Source of the DNA: Citrus sinensis
Taxonomy: Eukaryota; Streptophyta; Magnoliopsida; Sapindales; Rutaceae
Direction of reading: 5' to 3'
Assembly (NCBI RefSeq): GCF_022201045.2
Contig: NC_068559.1
Coordinates: 29,558,501-29,622,500, forward strand
Length of the DNA: 64,000 nt
Shown: positions 44,477-57,178 of the stretch, in pieces
Numbering within the stretch: the stretch's first letter is position 1
How the letters are laid out: each line of letters begins with the position of its first letter
Program-made: the position numbers and the translations under genes
The notes under the pieces: generated by a model
Seen by the model: only the letters and a program-made list of their open reading frames with translations
Told to the model about the DNA's origin: nothing
Databases searched by the model: none

Positions 44477-47100
44477 AATACGTATCTCTTAAATTCAAAG
44501 AAAGATATGTTGGGAAGAATAAAATTAAGCTAGAAGGAGAATGAATAATATTGCTAGCGAGCGAATTAAAAGTATATTAATTCTGAAAGGAATGCAAACA
44601 AATGAACCAACCGAAGGAATTGTCGTGCAAGCAAGCCAATGAAATTGTCTTCGATCGTATCTCTTCTTAGCAAATTTCACTTCTCTTACACACCAAGCTG
44701 TCTTTTTCCTTTTGCTTTTATACTAGCAGTTGCTTGTCTTTTCGGCGATTAATAATAAGGTCTAAGAAGATGAATGAGTTTCAGATAATTAATAATAACC
44801 GGGTGCGGGGATGCTTGGGTTTACCTTGCAATATTCAATTGCTCCCAAACCATCTCCATTTAACTATTAAAAGCGTTGTAAAATGTTTGATAAATCAAAC
44901 AATCGTAATATATTTGATAAAATACAAACGAATTTCTAAATATGACTTTTAAATTAAGGTGAACAATTGTTTAATAAAATATTTGTATTATTTTAACTAG
45001 TTCTGTCTAAAATATTATTTACAATCATATTTATTATACACAATAAACTTTTATTTTATATTTACAATATATATATATTTTTGGTAGCAGCTGTGGTTAC
45101 ACCTCAATACTAGATGGACTCTTAGGCTTCTCTAATTAATTGTTGCTCTATCATCAGGATCATGAATCCTAGGTTTCCTACAAAGAGTTGTCATTGAGGC
45201 ATCTCATCAATCACTCGAATGTTTTCTCAAACACTTTTGTCTTTTTAACTACCATTCAATGCTGCATTTGGTAATTAATTGGATCAATGTTCAAATTATT
45301 AGGATTAGTGATTGGGTATTTTATATTGACTAGAAAACATATATTTCCTTTTTAATGTCAAACGATGGCTTATTACATATATGTTGGATTAATACCTTTG
45401 TTTGTCATTATATTTTTTATACATGCTTTTTCTTTTCTTTTTTTTCCTTTTTTTAATGATTTTACACTTTTCTCATGATACTTTAATTTTCTCATGGGAT
45501 AAAGTTCATTATATACGTTCCTCTACTAATTGCATCCATTGTTTGATTTATTTTCATAAACTTTTTTCTTCAACCACCAAAGTTGAAGTTACCAGAAGCA
45601 CAAACGATAGAAAAAAATACAAAAAAAAAAAAAATGGAGATCGGTTATTAATTTACTTGTAATTAATAAATAAACAAACTACAAGGGAATCGTATATTAT
45701 AAGTTTTAAACAACGAATGTGGCGACTTTTTATTTGAGTATCTATACAGACAGAAGGGCCGGTTGGAAGTCAAAAGTTAGCTGAGGGGATCAAAGATTCA
45801 AAGTAGTTGCTGCCGAGAGTTGGAGACGATTGGCAAAGCTGGCATCATTTTTTTCTATCACATTATTCGTGAACTAGCTTATAAGCCTTGGGTTCTCTTA
45901 ACTAAATAGACGTGTTTTAGGTTGTAAAGACTAATAATAAAACCGTGACGGATTATATGCCTAAAGCGAACAATATTTATTTGCTTTTCAAGCTTGTACT
46001 ATTACAATTCTTTTCAATGACCCTCACTAAGACGCCAGGTCCTCAAGGGAAAAAGTATGTAACATCCTATATCAAAACCGTGAGCATAACTCTACCCCTT
46101 CAATGAAACAAAAGTGATTTATTTTAAATTTTCTTATGTTATAGATCCCAACAATCATTATTTTTATTATCGATTAATTTAAAAATGGATATATATGTAC
46201 AGAGAGAAAAATTTATAAATAAGGGATCCTTATTTTATTAAATTAAGCAATAAATTAAAATACAAGAATTTTTTTTTTAGTGTCTATGTCTAAATACGGA
46301 TTTCGTGCAAATTTACTATTAATTGAATAAAAATATTACAGTATATTAGTAAATTTGTATGAAATCCGTATTTTCCTGTTCACATGAGAGGATTATATAT
46401 TTGTGCGTGTATGAGATTTAAAAAAAAAAAGATATTAGATGAGTTTATAAATGTGGTAGTATGTTTAACTCATTTAAGACTCTCTCTTCATTTAAGCATA
46501 GGTCTAATAATAACTTGAGCCGTGATTTTTTTTTTTTTTTGAAAAAGTAAAATTTTACGGAAAATTTTACTGTTATAGTGTTTAAAAAAGGAAGCATAAA
46601 GGGGAAGATAGGAATAGGAAAGAGAAAATAAAATAATTATAGTGATAGACAAAAGAGATGTTTTTGCTCGAAACCACGCAGAAGATTCTTAGAAAGAAAC
46701 AAAATACTATTCGAACTGTTTTCTGTTGATACATATAATAGAAGAGCTGAACAGGAAAGCCGCCTAAAATGAACTTAATCGCATGGTTAAGTTGATTATG
46801 ATTAATCTTAGGTTAAGCTATAACTTTTAATTTAATTAATATAAGGGGATAAGGGGATTTAAGTAGTATCGGAGCAAGAAATCAAGTGCAAAACTCCAAA
46901 TGACCAACAAACAAAGCAAATAAAAACAAGTCTAGTTTCAAACAGCAGAAGAGCAACATAAATATTATTAATTCATCATCAAGTATTTGTTATTTGCTCA
47001 GACCTCACCCTTATTATAAATATAGTAATAGTCATAGAGAGATACGGCATGTAGACAGAGAGAAATATTGTAGACTGGCAGTAATAGTAGAAAAAATTCA
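44477..47100. other. Intergenic region
   Basis: Contains the divergent upstream regions of the DUF946 and hexosaminidase genes. No gene is seen. A hairpin lies at 46292-46373. Confidence 0.45.
46292..46373. repeat. 82-bp inverted repeat
   Basis: AAATACGGATTTCGTGCAAA with TTTACTA is mirrored by TAGTAAATTTGTATG and AAATCCGTATTT. Fold-back element or MITE. Confidence 0.75.
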
Positions 47101-48864
47101 ATGCCTCATGGTAGTGTTATTCCCGCAATCATATTGATCTTCTCACTGTTCATTTTGCAACTATGCATCGCATCAGTAGCGTCTGCCGGTGGAGGTGGGA
47201 ATGGGATAAACGTGTGGCCAAAACCAAGAATAATGTCATGGACGACACAACCACGGGCCAATCTCCTCTCCCCCAGCTTCGCCATCTCTTCACCTAAACA
47301 TTTTTATCTCTCATCCGCAGCGAATCGTTACCTAAAACTGATCAAGACTGAGCACCACCAACCTTTAGTTACCCCTTCATTAATCAACATCACCACTTCA
47401 TCGTCCTCTGCCTTGCACACCCTCTTTATCACTGTGGAAAGTCTTTTAACTCCGCTACAGCATGGGGTGAACGAGACATACACACTCAGCATCCCTGCTG
47501 ATGCCTCCATCGCAAACCTGACAGCGCACACAGTCTGGGGAGCCATGAGAGGTCTTGAGACATTCTCCCAGCTAGTTTGGGGGAAGCCTAATTTGCTGGT
47601 GGCATCCGGATTATACGTGTGGGACTCTCCACTTTTTGCTCACAGGGGGCTGATGGTTGATACATCCAGGAATTACTATGGAGTGGATGACATTCTCAGG
47701 ACCATCAAGACAATGAGTTTTAACAAAATGAATGTATTCCATTGGCACATTACCGACTCACATTCATTTCCATTGGTGCTACCATCTGAGCCTGATCTTG
47801 CTGCCAAGGGGTCTTACGGTCATGACATGCAGTATTCTCCTGATGACGTCAAAAAGATAGTTGAGTTTGGTTTGACACACGGTGTGAGGGTTCTTCCTGA
47901 AATTGATTCTCCGGGGCACACTGGATCTTGGGCAGAAGCATACCCAGAGATTGTGACATGTGCAAACAAGTTTTGGTGGCCAGCTGAAAGTAATTGGACA
48001 AACCGACTTGCATCAGAACCAGGAACTGGTCATCTAAACCCCTTAAATCCAAAAACGTACAAAATCCTGAAAAATGTAATCAATGATATAGTCAACTTAT
48101 TCCCAGAAGCATTCTACCATGCGGGAGCTGATGAAATCATCCCTGGTTGTTGGAAAGCCGATTCGACCATTCAGTCTTTCCTATCCAATGGTGGAACTCT
48201 TAGTCAACTTCTTGAGAAGTTTGTTGGCTCCACACTCCCTTACATTGTGTTCTTTAATCGCACAGTGGTGTATTGGGAGGATGTTTTGTTGGATGACAAT
48301 GTTAATGTACGCCCCTCATTTCTTCCCAAGGAACATACTATCTTACAAACATGGAACAATGGTCCCAATAACACCAAAAGGATTGTTGATGCCGGATACA
48401 GGGCCATTGTCTCGTCATCCGAGTTCTATTATTTGGATTGTGGTCATGGGGACTTTCTTGGGAACGATAGTCAGTATGATCAGCTTCAGCCTTCTTCATC
48501 TGCAAATAACGGTGGCTCATGGTGTGGACCCTTCAAAACATGGCAAACCATTTATGATTACGACATAACATATGGGCTCAGTGAGGAAGAGGCTAAAATG
48601 GTGATTGGTGGGGAGGTGGCATTATGGTCCGAGCAAGCTGACCCAAAAGTTCTAGATGTCCGCCTTTGGCCGAGAACTTCAGCAATGGCAGAGACGTTGT
48701 GGTCAGGTAATCGCGATGAGGAGACGGGCATCAAGAGATATGCACAAGCAACGGATCGGTTGAATGAATGGAGGTACCGAATGGTAAGCAGAGGGGTTGG
48801 AGCGGAGCCCATTCAGCCACTTTGGTGTTTGAGAAATCCAGGCATGTGCAACACGGCTCATTAA
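47101..48864 (+). CDS. HEXO2: Beta-N-acetylhexosaminidase, GH20 (HEXO2-like)
   Basis: Single exon, 587 residues. A signal peptide (1-29) leads into the N-terminal GH20b domain (about 35-165), then the catalytic barrel from [20 protein letters not shown] (179-198). Key motifs are [12 protein letters not shown] (214-225), [10 protein letters not shown] (266-275), the catalytic pair Asp344-Glu345 in YHAGADEI, and ALWSEQ near 505, all intact. The enzyme removes terminal GlcNAc or GalNAc from N-glycans in the secretory route or apoplast; plant HEXO activity shapes paucimannosidic glycans. Several N-x-S/T sites are present. The absence of introns matches Arabidopsis HEXO2 rather than the intron-rich HEXO1 and HEXO3. 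The first ATG is chosen because the hydrophobic leader follows. It is complete and appears functional. Confidence 0.94.
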   Translation: MPHGSVIPAIILIFSLFILQLCIASVASAGGGGNGINVWPKPRIMSWTTQPRANLLSPSFAISSPKHFYLSSAANRYLKLIKTEHHQPLVTPSLINITTSSSSALHTLFITVESLLTPLQHGVNETYTLSIPADASIANLTAHTVWGAMRGLETFSQLVWGKPNLLVASGLYVWDSPLFAHRGLMVDTSRNYYGVDDILRTIKTMSFNKMNVFHWHITDSHSFPLVLPSEPDLAAKGSYGHDMQYSPDDVKKIVEFGLTHGVRVLPEIDSPGHTGSWAEAYPEIVTCANKFWWPAESNWTNRLASEPGTGHLNPLNPKTYKILKNVINDIVNLFPEAFYHAGADEIIPGCWKADSTIQSFLSNGGTLSQLLEKFVGSTLPYIVFFNRTVVYWEDVLLDDNVNVRPSFLPKEHTILQTWNNGPNNTKRIVDAGYRAIVSSSEFYYLDCGHGDFLGNDSQYDQLQPSSSANNGGSWCGPFKTWQTIYDYDITYGLSEEEAKMVIGGEVALWSEQADPKVLDVRLWPRTSAMAETLWSGNRDEETGIKRYAQATDRLNEWRYRMVSRGVGAEPIQPLWCLRNPGMCNTAH

Positions 48865-49480
48865 TTGTCTGGTGTGGTGACCTATGATATGAAATCCTAT
48901 TTCGGTGCACATTTTAAACAATTAATTGTTGTGATTGTTTTAGAATACGTAACTAACAATTTAGCTTTCAATGCGATTATCAATGTTTAAGTCCTTCCCC
49001 TTCCTAGAAAGACTTCGAACAAGAGCATCGTGCAGACGTGGCAATTGATACCTGAGAATTAAAAAATAAAAGGTGGCAGTTGCTACATCAACTTCATCTA
49101 AATTTATATAATTCTTAATCTTTTATTCTTATACGTTATATAAGATTTTAAAATATTATTATATATAATTTTAAATTAATTAATTTAAGTTGAGCAGTCT
49201 AAGTAACCATAAAATTGCTGGACGGCAAGGCAAGATTGAAGCAACGCAAGCGTGTTTCTATTTCGTGTTTTAGTGTACAAGTTAAGGCGGTACACTTGCA
49301 TTGGCTTTTTCATAAATTTTTTGTAGACCCTGCTTGGTGATAGTCCTACCTAATGTCTAGAAAAACTAATGAATCATGATCACTGCTTTCTCTCTTTCTT
49401 GCACTCCAAAATTAAATCAAATGAGTGAAAAAGTTTACATAAATTTTCTGAAACTTACTCGTGAGCTTCGCTCCAATAAG
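48865..49480. other. Intergenic region
   Basis: 3'UTR of the hexosaminidase and upstream DNA of the nsLTP gene. Nothing else was recognised. Confidence 0.45.
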
Positions 49481-49485
49481 TTCTC

Positions 49486-49494
49486 TATAAAAAG
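49486..49494 (+). promoter_or_regulatory. TATA box of the nsLTP gene
   Basis: TATAAAAAG lies 45 bp before the ATG at 49531 but only 18 bp before the ATG at 49504, so transcription should start after the first ATG. This favours the second ATG. Confidence 0.7.
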
Positions 49495-49530
49495 TCAGAA
49501 CGAATGAAGAGCAAGCTTAAGTTAGTAACC

Positions 49531-49973
49531 ATGAACTCCTCAAGGGTAGTAGTCTCAGCCATTGCTGCTCTTATCATGTTTCTCTTTCTTACTCCTAAGT
49601 CAGAGGCTGCAATTTCTTGTAGTGATGTGTTGAAAGACCTGAGACCTTGTGTGAATTACCTTAAGAGTGGATCTGGGAAACCACCAGCTGCATGTTGCAG
49701 TGGAGCCTCAGCTCTTGCATCTACTGCAACAAGCACTGCTGATAAGAAAACCGCTTGTGGATGCATTAAGACAGCAGCCCAGAAAATGAATCCTAATTCC
49801 CAATTAGCCCAGGCACTCCCTACCAACTGCGGAATCACCTTGCCTGTTCCTGTTTCACCCAATGTCGATTGTTCCAAGTACTTTCTTTCACTCTTTTTTT
49901 TTTTTTTGTATTCTAGATTTCCCTATGCACATTAACCATTGTTCTTCTGTGTTTCTTTTGCAGGATTAATTGA
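49531..49973 (+). CDS. Type-1 non-specific lipid-transfer protein
   Basis: Exon 1 49531-49877 and exon 2 49964-49973 (a GT-AG intron near the end, as in most plant LTP1 genes) encode 118 residues. A signal peptide MNSSRVVVSAIAALIMFLFL...SEA precedes the mature AISCSDVLKDLRPCVNYL, then CCSGASAL, CGCIKTAAQ, NCGITLPVPV and DCSKIN, giving eight Cys in the C..C..CC..C.C..C..C order. The conserved PxxxS/T-like PTNCG region is near the end. LTP1 proteins carry fatty acids or phospholipids in the wall and serve in cuticle formation and defence. An upstream in-frame ATG at 49504 is rejected on TATA spacing and because the signal peptide fits the second start. The mature part is about 92 residues, normal for the family. 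Confidence 0.93.
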
Positions 49974-50099
49974 TAAAGAAGTGATCTATGCTATAGCTTG
50001 CCGGTGAATGGGAAAGCTTTACTTATTTCGTAATAAGCAGGAATCTGTTGTTGTCTTTTGGATTCCTGTAGTAAATAAATATTAAAATTCTATGTTTGT

Positions 50100-50970
50100 C
50101 TTTCACGGCTGTCGCTGGTGTTTATTTTTTATAAAACAAAATAATTTCTCAAACAATATTGAAACTGAAGACCTTGCTGCATTAGAAGAAAAAAAAAAAA
50201 AAGGCATAAATGCCGCGAGAAAGAAGGCCCATTTGTTTTCTTTAAAATGTTGGACATTGCTATAACGATATTCCTTTCCAGTTAACTTTCGCCAGCTAAA
50301 AAATAATACTAATGCTCTTTTCTGGAAATGAACTTTCCCACGTTGTTTTTGGTTTAAATCATCTTATTAAGTACTCGTACTCGACACAGAGGGGAAAAAA
50401 AATCACCACTGTAGAATTGGGTGATCAGTTGATTCATTGAAAGTATTTCTTCAACCAAACAATGCATATATATTCAAGTCCTTTGTCATTACAAGAGTAG
50501 AGAAAGATTTATTTATCTTTTTCTTTTTTAATAAAAGTTTAATTGTGCCTAACAACATTATGCACCAAGACTAACAAAGTTGGAAAACAGTGTTGCTTGA
50601 TCCTCTGTTACTATTACAATACTGAAGCACCAATGAAGCAGGCAAGCAGCTAGCCAAAAGGGAATAATCTTGAATTTGGATGGCCATTCCTTTCCGAATA
50701 TGACGGACTGATAGTCTAATATTCTCTAGTTTCAAGACTGAACAGTGTTGTCAAAGCTAATTCCTGGGGTCTGCTATTATTAATCATGCCAATATGTCCT
50801 CATAACAATAACACCCAATATTATTATAAACAGCGAACATGAGTTCATAGACCACAAGTGGTTTACCTCCTGCCCACTTGCAAAAGCGAATTCCAACATA
50901 TTGTCGAGAAAAGTCGAAAAGGAAAAACAATAATGAGAGAAACTAGAAAGTGGTTGGAAATTTCCACGGA
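50100..50970. other. Intergenic, last unique DNA before the satellite
   Basis: The nsLTP 3' flank has an AATAAA-like signal near 50077. Nothing gene-like is present up to the satellite. Confidence 0.45.
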
Positions 50971-50974
50971 CTAT

Positions 50975-53900
50975 CGTCTTTTTAGGTGTCATCGCCCGCG
51001 GGAGGGTGCGTTCAGAAGCCAATTTCAAATTTTCACGGCCGCCCGAGGGCGGCCCATGAAAAATGCCCAAAACCGGTGTGTTATTACTTTTGGCCTGAGT
51101 CATGAGGAGAGAAGTTGGGTTTCTCTAAAAAAGTAACACCGTTCTTCTCCCCTGGGACATTCCTTGGGCCGCCAGAGGTACTCCAAGGCGTTGCCCCACC
51201 GTCATCTGGGAGGCTCTCATAGTTTTTGATGAGATTATTCCAAAAATAGGCCGAAAAAATTGGTTTTTTTTTTTTTTGCAGAATTTTGGAATAAATTCCG
51301 CCAAAACTACTTTGGGGCTCCAAATGGACTCCAGACAGCTTTTTTGGCCTATTTTTGGAATAATGTCCTTAAAAACTATGAGAGCCTCCTAGGCGATGGT
51401 GGGGCAGGCCTTGGAGCACCCGCAGCGGCCCAAGAAATGTCCCAAGGGAGAAGAACGAGGTTGCTTTTGGAGAAAAACCCAAATTCTCTCCTTATGACCC
51501 AGGCCAAAGGCAATTGCACATCGGTTTTGGGTTGTTTTCATGGGCCGCCCTGGGGCTACAATGGAAATTTGAAACTAGCTTCTGAACGCACCTTCCCACG
51601 GGCAGCCACAGGGAGGCCAATGGAAAAGGCGCAAGACTGATGTACTTTAGCCTGGGTGCCCAAGGAGAGAAGTTGGGTTTCTCTACAAAATCTACCCCGT
51701 TCTTCTTTACAGGACATTCCATCAGCCACTGTGGGTGCTTCAATGCCTTTCTACATCGCCGTCTAGGAGGCTCTCATAGTTTTTGATGAGATTATTCCAA
51801 AAATAGACTGAAAATGCTAGTTTTTTTGGGTTAAATTTTTGAATAAATTCTGCCAAAACCACTCCGGGTCTCCAAACGGACTCCCACCTTTTTCATCGCG
51901 TTGCCTGCGAGAAGGTACCTTCAGAATATCGTTCCAAAATTCCAGGGCAGCCCCATAGAGGCCCATGAAAAAGGCCCAAAACCGGTGTGCTATAGCTTTT
52001 GGCTTGGGGGCTTGAGGAGAGAAATTTGGTTTCTTTAAAAAAGCAATCTTGTTCTTCTCCCTTGGGACTTTTTTTTGGGATGCTGGGGGTGCTCCAAGGC
52101 CTTGCCCCACCGTCGTCTGGGAGGCTCTTATAGTATTTAGGGAGTTTATTACAAAAATAAGCCAAAAAAGCCATTTTTTTGGCTGAATTTTAGAATAAAT
52201 TCTGTCAAAACCACTTTGGGGTTCCAAACAGACTCTCATATTTTCCTTGGGCATTACACTGCCTACTAAAAGGTGCATACAAAAGCTCATTAAAAAATTC
52301 TAGGGTAGCCACAAGGAGGCCCATGAAAAAGACCTAAAACTGGTGCGCTATAACCTTCGGCTTAGGTCCCAAAGAGAGAAGTTAGGTTTCTCTACAAAAG
52401 TAACCCCGTTCTTTTCCCCTGGGATGTTCCTTGCGCTGCCAAGGGTGCTTCAAGGCCTTGCCCCACCGCTGTTTGGAGGCTCCCACAGTTTTTGGGGAGT
52501 TAATTAAAAAAATAAGTAGAAAAAGCATGTTTTTTGTTGAACTGTAGAGTAAACTTCGCCCAGACCAATTCGGGGCTCCAAACGAACTCCTTTTTTTTTC
52601 TAGTGGCATCGTACCGTTCCTAGGAAGGTGCATGTAGAAGCGTTCCAAAATTATATGGAGGCTGATGAAAAAATCTTAAAACCAGTGTGCTATAGCCTTT
52701 GGCCTAGGGGGTGAGGGGAGAAGTTGGGTTCTCCCTCATGTGAACCCCGTTCTTTTATGTTAAGATGTTTCTTAGGTCGTTGAGGGTGCTTTAAAGACTA
52801 GCCGCACTGCCATTTAGGAGGCTCCTATAGTTGTTGAGGAGTTTGTTCCAAAAACAGGCCGAAAACGCTCCAAACGGACTCTCATATTTTCCTAAGGTAT
52901 CACGCCACCCACGAGAAGATGCGTGTAGGGCTCCGTTCCAAAATTCCAAGGCAACCCTACAAGGGCTGAAGGGCATGTGGTAAAAGGCCAAAAACCGGTG
53001 TGCTATAGCTTTTCGCCTGGAGGGGTGAGGAGAGAAGTTGGGTTCCCCCAATGTGAACCCCGTTATTCTCTTTTGAGATGTTCCTTGTGCCACCGGGGCT
53101 GCTGTAAGGCACTGCTCCACTGCTGTGAGAGGGGTCCCATAGTTGTTGGGGAGTTTCTTTCAAAAATAGGCTGAAAAAGCCCGTTTTCAGTTAAACCTTG
53201 GAGTGAAGTCCGCCTAAACCCCTTTAGGGCTCCAAACGGACTCCTGTATTTTGTTGGGGCAACAAACCGCCCGCAGAAAGATGCGTACAGAGGCTCGTTC
53301 TAAAATTCTAGGGCGGCTCTAGGGGGCATGTGGAAAAAGAACCAGAATAGGTGTCCTAGAGCCTTTGGCCCGAGGGAGAGGAGAGAAGTTGGGTTCCTAC
53401 TCATGTGAACCTCGTTATTCTCTACTGGAATATTCCTTGGGCTGCCAGGGATGTTGCAAGGCCTTGCCCCACCACCGTCTAGGCGGCTCCTATAGTTGTT
53501 GGGGAGTTTGTTCAAAAATAGGATGAAAAAGTCCGTTTTCGGTTGAACCTTGGAGTGAACTACGCCTAGACCCCTCTGGGGCACAAAATAGACTCTCTTA
53601 TTTTTCGGGAACATTATGCTGCCCGCAGGAAGGTGCGTACAGAGTATCGTTAAAAAATTCCAGAGCGGCCCTGGGGGGCGTGTGGAAAAATGCCAAAAAC
53701 CAGTGTACTCTAGCCCTTGGCTTGGGGGGTGAGGAGAGAAGTTGTGTTCCCCTCATATGAACCCTATTATTCTCCGTTGGGATATTCCTTGGGCCATTAG
53801 GGGTGCTGGAAGGCCCTGTCCCATTTGTGTCTGGGGGGCTTGCGTCGTTGTTGGGGAGTTTGTTCCAAAAGCAGGCTGAAAATTCCCTTTTCTATTGAAC

Positions 53901-55975
53901 GTTGGAGTGAACTCCGCCCAGACCCCTCCGGGGCTACAAATGGACTCCCGTCTTTTATAGAGTCATTGCACCACCCGTGGAAAGGTCTGTGCAGAGGTCC
54001 ATTCAAAATTCTAGGGCGGCCTCAGGGGGCATGTCGAAAAAGGCCTAAAACCTGTGTGCTATAGCCATTGGCCTGAGGGGTGAGGAAAGAAGTTGAGTCG
54101 CCCCTATGTGTACCCCATTCTTTTCTGCTGGGATGTTCCTTGGGCTACTGGGGGTACTGCACAGCACTGCCCCACCGCCGTCTGGGAGCTCCCATAGTTG
54201 TTGGGGAGTTTGTTCTAAAAACAAGTCGAAAAAGTCCGTTTTTGGTTGAACCTTGGAGTGAACTTCGCCAAGACCCCTCTGGGGCTCCAAACGAACTCCC
54301 ATCTTTTCCAGGAGAATTGCCCAATCTGCGGGAAGGTACGTGCAAAGGCTCGTTCCAAAATTCCAGGGCGGCCCCTGGGGGCATGCTAAAAAAAGGCACA
54401 AAACCGGTGTGCTAGAGCCTTTGGCCTTGAGGGGAGGAGAGAAGTTGGGTTCCCCCCCAAGTGAACCTCGTTCTTCTATATTAAGATGTTCTTTAGGCTG
54501 CCGGTGTTACTGCAAGGCCCGGCCCCACCATCGTCTGGAGGGCTCCCATAGTTGTTAGGGAGTTTGTTGAAAAAACAGGTCGAAAAAGCCCGTTATCAGT
54601 TTAACCCTGGAATGAACTCCGCCCAGACCCCTCCGGGGCTCCAAATGGACTCCCGTGTTTTCGAAGGCTATTACACTGACCAGAAGTAGGTGCGTACAGA
54701 GGCCTGTTCCAAAATTCCAGGGCGGCCCTAGGGGGCATTTCGAAAAAGGCCCAAAACGAGTGTGCTATAGCTTTTGGCATAGGGGGTGAGGAGAGAAGTT
54801 CGGTTCCCCCCAAATGAACACTGTTTTTCTCTGCTGGGACTTTCCTTAGGTCGTTAGGGGTGCTACACGGCCTTACCCACTGCCGTCTGGGGGCTCCCCA
54901 AGTTGTTAGGGAGTTTGTTCAAAAAAATAGTTGAAAAAGAGCGTTTTTAATAGAATCTAGGAGTGGACTATGCCAAGACCCCTTTGGGGCTCCAAATAGA
55001 CACCCATCACTTCCATGGGCATTGCACTGCCTGCGGGAAGGTGCGTGTAGAGTCCTGCTTGAAAATTCCACGGTAACCCCATGGGGCATGTTGAAAATGC
55101 CCAAAATCGGTGTGCTAGAGCCTTTGGCCTTCTAGGGGGAAGAGAAAAGTTGGGTTTCCCTTCATGTGAACCCCGTTATTTTCCACTGGGATGTTCCTTG
55201 GGCTACCGGAGGTGCTGCAAGGCCTTGCCCACCGCCGTCTGTGGGGCTCCCATAGTTGTTAGCGAGTTTGTTCAAAAAACATGTCAAAAAAGCATGTTTT
55301 CGATGGAACTCTGGAGTGAACTCCGCCTTGACCCCTTTGAGGCTCCAAATGGACTCCCATATTTTCCGGGGGCATCATACCAACCGTAAGTATGTGCTTG
55401 TAGAGGCCCGTTCCAAATTTTCAAGGTGGCCCCTGGGGGCATTTCGAAAAAGGCCCAAAACTAGTGTGCTATAGCCTTTGGCCTGCGGGGGTAAGGAGAG
55501 AAGTTGAATTCCCCAACATGTGAATCATGTTCTTCTCCACTAGGACATTCCTTGAACCAACAAGGATGTTGTACAACCCTGGCCCATCGTCGTCTGGGGG
55601 GCTCCCATAGTTGTTGGAGATTTTGTTATAAAAATAGGTCGAAAGTCATGTTTTCATTTGAACCTTGGAGTGAACTCCGCCCAGACCCCCCCCAAAACGG
55701 ACTCCTGTCTTTTTCGAGGGCATTATGCTACCCATGGGAAGGTACGTGCAGAGGCCCGTTCGAAAATTCCAGGGCAACCTTAGGGGGGCATGTGGAAAAA
55801 TGCCTGAAACTAGTGTACTATAGCCTTTGGCCTGAGGGGGTTTATGAACCCCGTTCTTCTCTACTGAGCCTTTCCTTGGACCACCAAGGGTGCTGCAAGG
55901 CCTTACTCGACCGCCATCTGGGAGGCTTCCATAGTTGTTTGGGAGTTTGTTAAAAAAACAAGCCAAAAAAGCCTA
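50975..55975 (+). repeat. Subtelomeric satellite array, about 350-bp unit, about 14 units
   Basis: The landmark GGGGCTCCAAA(C/T)GGACTC recurs near 51313, 51864, 52211, 52570, 52870, 53226, 53578, 53932, 54283, 54636, 54988, 55345 and 55693, so spacing from 53226 on is about 350-357 bp. Other fixed blocks in each unit are AAAACCGGTGTGCTATAGCC, GAGGAGAGAAGTTGGGTT, GGATGTTCCTTGGGC and CTCCCATAGTTGTTGGGGAG. Units differ at many sites; one (52570-52870) is shortened and one is inverted. Open frames inside are repeats of the unit, not genes. The array passes directly into TTTAGGG repeats at 55976. Confidence 0.92.
51335..51605 (-). repeat. Inverted satellite unit
   Basis: Within this segment the satellite reads on the other strand: GGCCTATTTTTGGAATAATG, AACTATGAGAGCCTCC and GATGGTGGGGCAGGCCTTGG are reverse complements of unit blocks at about 51180-51260. 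Forward orientation resumes near 51605 in mid-unit. Confidence 0.85.
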
Positions 55976-56133
55976 TTTAGGGTTTAGAGTTTAGGGTTTA
56001 GGGTTTTGGGTTCAGGGTTTTAGAGTTTAGGATTTTAGGGTTTAGGGTTTAGAGTTTAGGGTTTAGGGTTTTGGGTTCAGGGTTTTAGAGTTTAGGATTT
56101 TAGGGTTTAGGGTTTAGAGTTTTGGGTTTAGGG
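55976..56133 (+). repeat. Degenerate TTTAGGG telomere-type repeats, block 1
   Basis: TTTAGGG with variants TTTAGAG, TTTTGGG, TTCAGGG and TTTAGGA. A higher-order unit of about 70 bp (beginning TTTAGAGTTTAGGGTTTAGG) occurs twice. The G-rich strand reads left to right. Confidence 0.93.
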
Positions 56134-56286
56134 TTTTTTTTTGTTGAAACCACCAAAGAAAATGTGGGGGCTAGGCGGGATCCCTACCTGTCAAATAAAT
56201 CCGAAAAAGAAACAAATACAAAGGAGGGGGACATGAGCCAAAACCTCCAAGAGAAAATGAAATACATAATGAACCAGGAAAAAAAC

Positions 56287-57170
56287 CTATCGTCTCACAT
56301 GAGGGATCGACTGAGCGTCTGTGCGGAGAATACCCGATAAGCCTCTAGGCAGCTCCTGAAGAGAAAAGAAACGTCGACTAGACCGATGAGAGCACGCCCA
56401 GTTGGTCAGGAAGTCTGTTGCAAAAGTAGCCTCGCGAAGGACATGTCTCACGTGAACGGAAGCTGAGGAAATCAGGCGACACGCCCGACGCAGAGGATAA
56501 GAATAATCCCATCGAACTGGACCTTGAGAGTGAACCCATGACACTATCATAGCCGAATCCGACTCTACCTCAAGAACCGAATGGCCAAGCTGAGTGGCTA
56601 CCTCCAAACCCTCGCAAACTGCCATGAGCTCAACATATAAGATGGGCTTGTGGCCTAAGAAAAAATCAAATGCAGCTAAAGCTACGCCGTGGTGATCCCG
56701 GAGGATGCCCCCAGAAGCAGCCATCCCAGGATTGCCCCTCGAGCAACCATCCATAGTCAGCTTGACCACTCCAGGAGACGGTCTCGTCCAGGCAATTAAT
56801 TGAATCGGCCTCTTAGGGATAACCAAAACTCTCAATCCCTCCATAATCCGGGAATCCAAGACTCCCCTCAGTTGGGGAGGCTTGAAGCCAAAAGCAGAAA
56901 GCAGAACCAGCAAGTTTAAGGTCAGATCCAACCTGAAAGATAACTGCATCAGTAGAAAAAGACTGCGAGTGGAACCGGTAAGCATTTCGGGCCTTTCAAA
57001 CTTGCCACAAAATGAAGCAAGGCAGAAGGACCCGAAGATGATTCCGAGAATGGGCACGATGTCTCTGGATAAGAAGCAGCGCACGGGGAGACATGAAACT
57101 AAGCTCTGGCATCCCCAATATCCGCTGATAGTGGACCCAAATATGACAGGTATATGGCTGATAATTTCCT
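56287..57170 (-). pseudogene. LINE ORF2 C-terminus with RNase H domain
   Basis: Shows the plant LINE RNase H-like fold: GVVKLTMDGCSRGNPGMAAS (first Asp), GGILRDHHGVALAAF, YVELMAVCEGLEVA (Glu), EVESDSAMIVSWV (second Asp) and a C-terminal VRHVLREATFATDFL block. Upstream is a zf-RVT-like stretch. The frame is open but has lost its RT and endonuclease, and the upstream end is joined to a gypsy primer-site region at about 57176. Confidence 0.85.
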
Positions 57171-57178
57171 TTAGAAAA

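Noticed and set aside
50780..55966. Many 60-157-codon open frames on both strands in the satellite
   Set aside because: They recur with the 350-bp unit, change strand and frame freely and show no domain; they are by-products of repetition.
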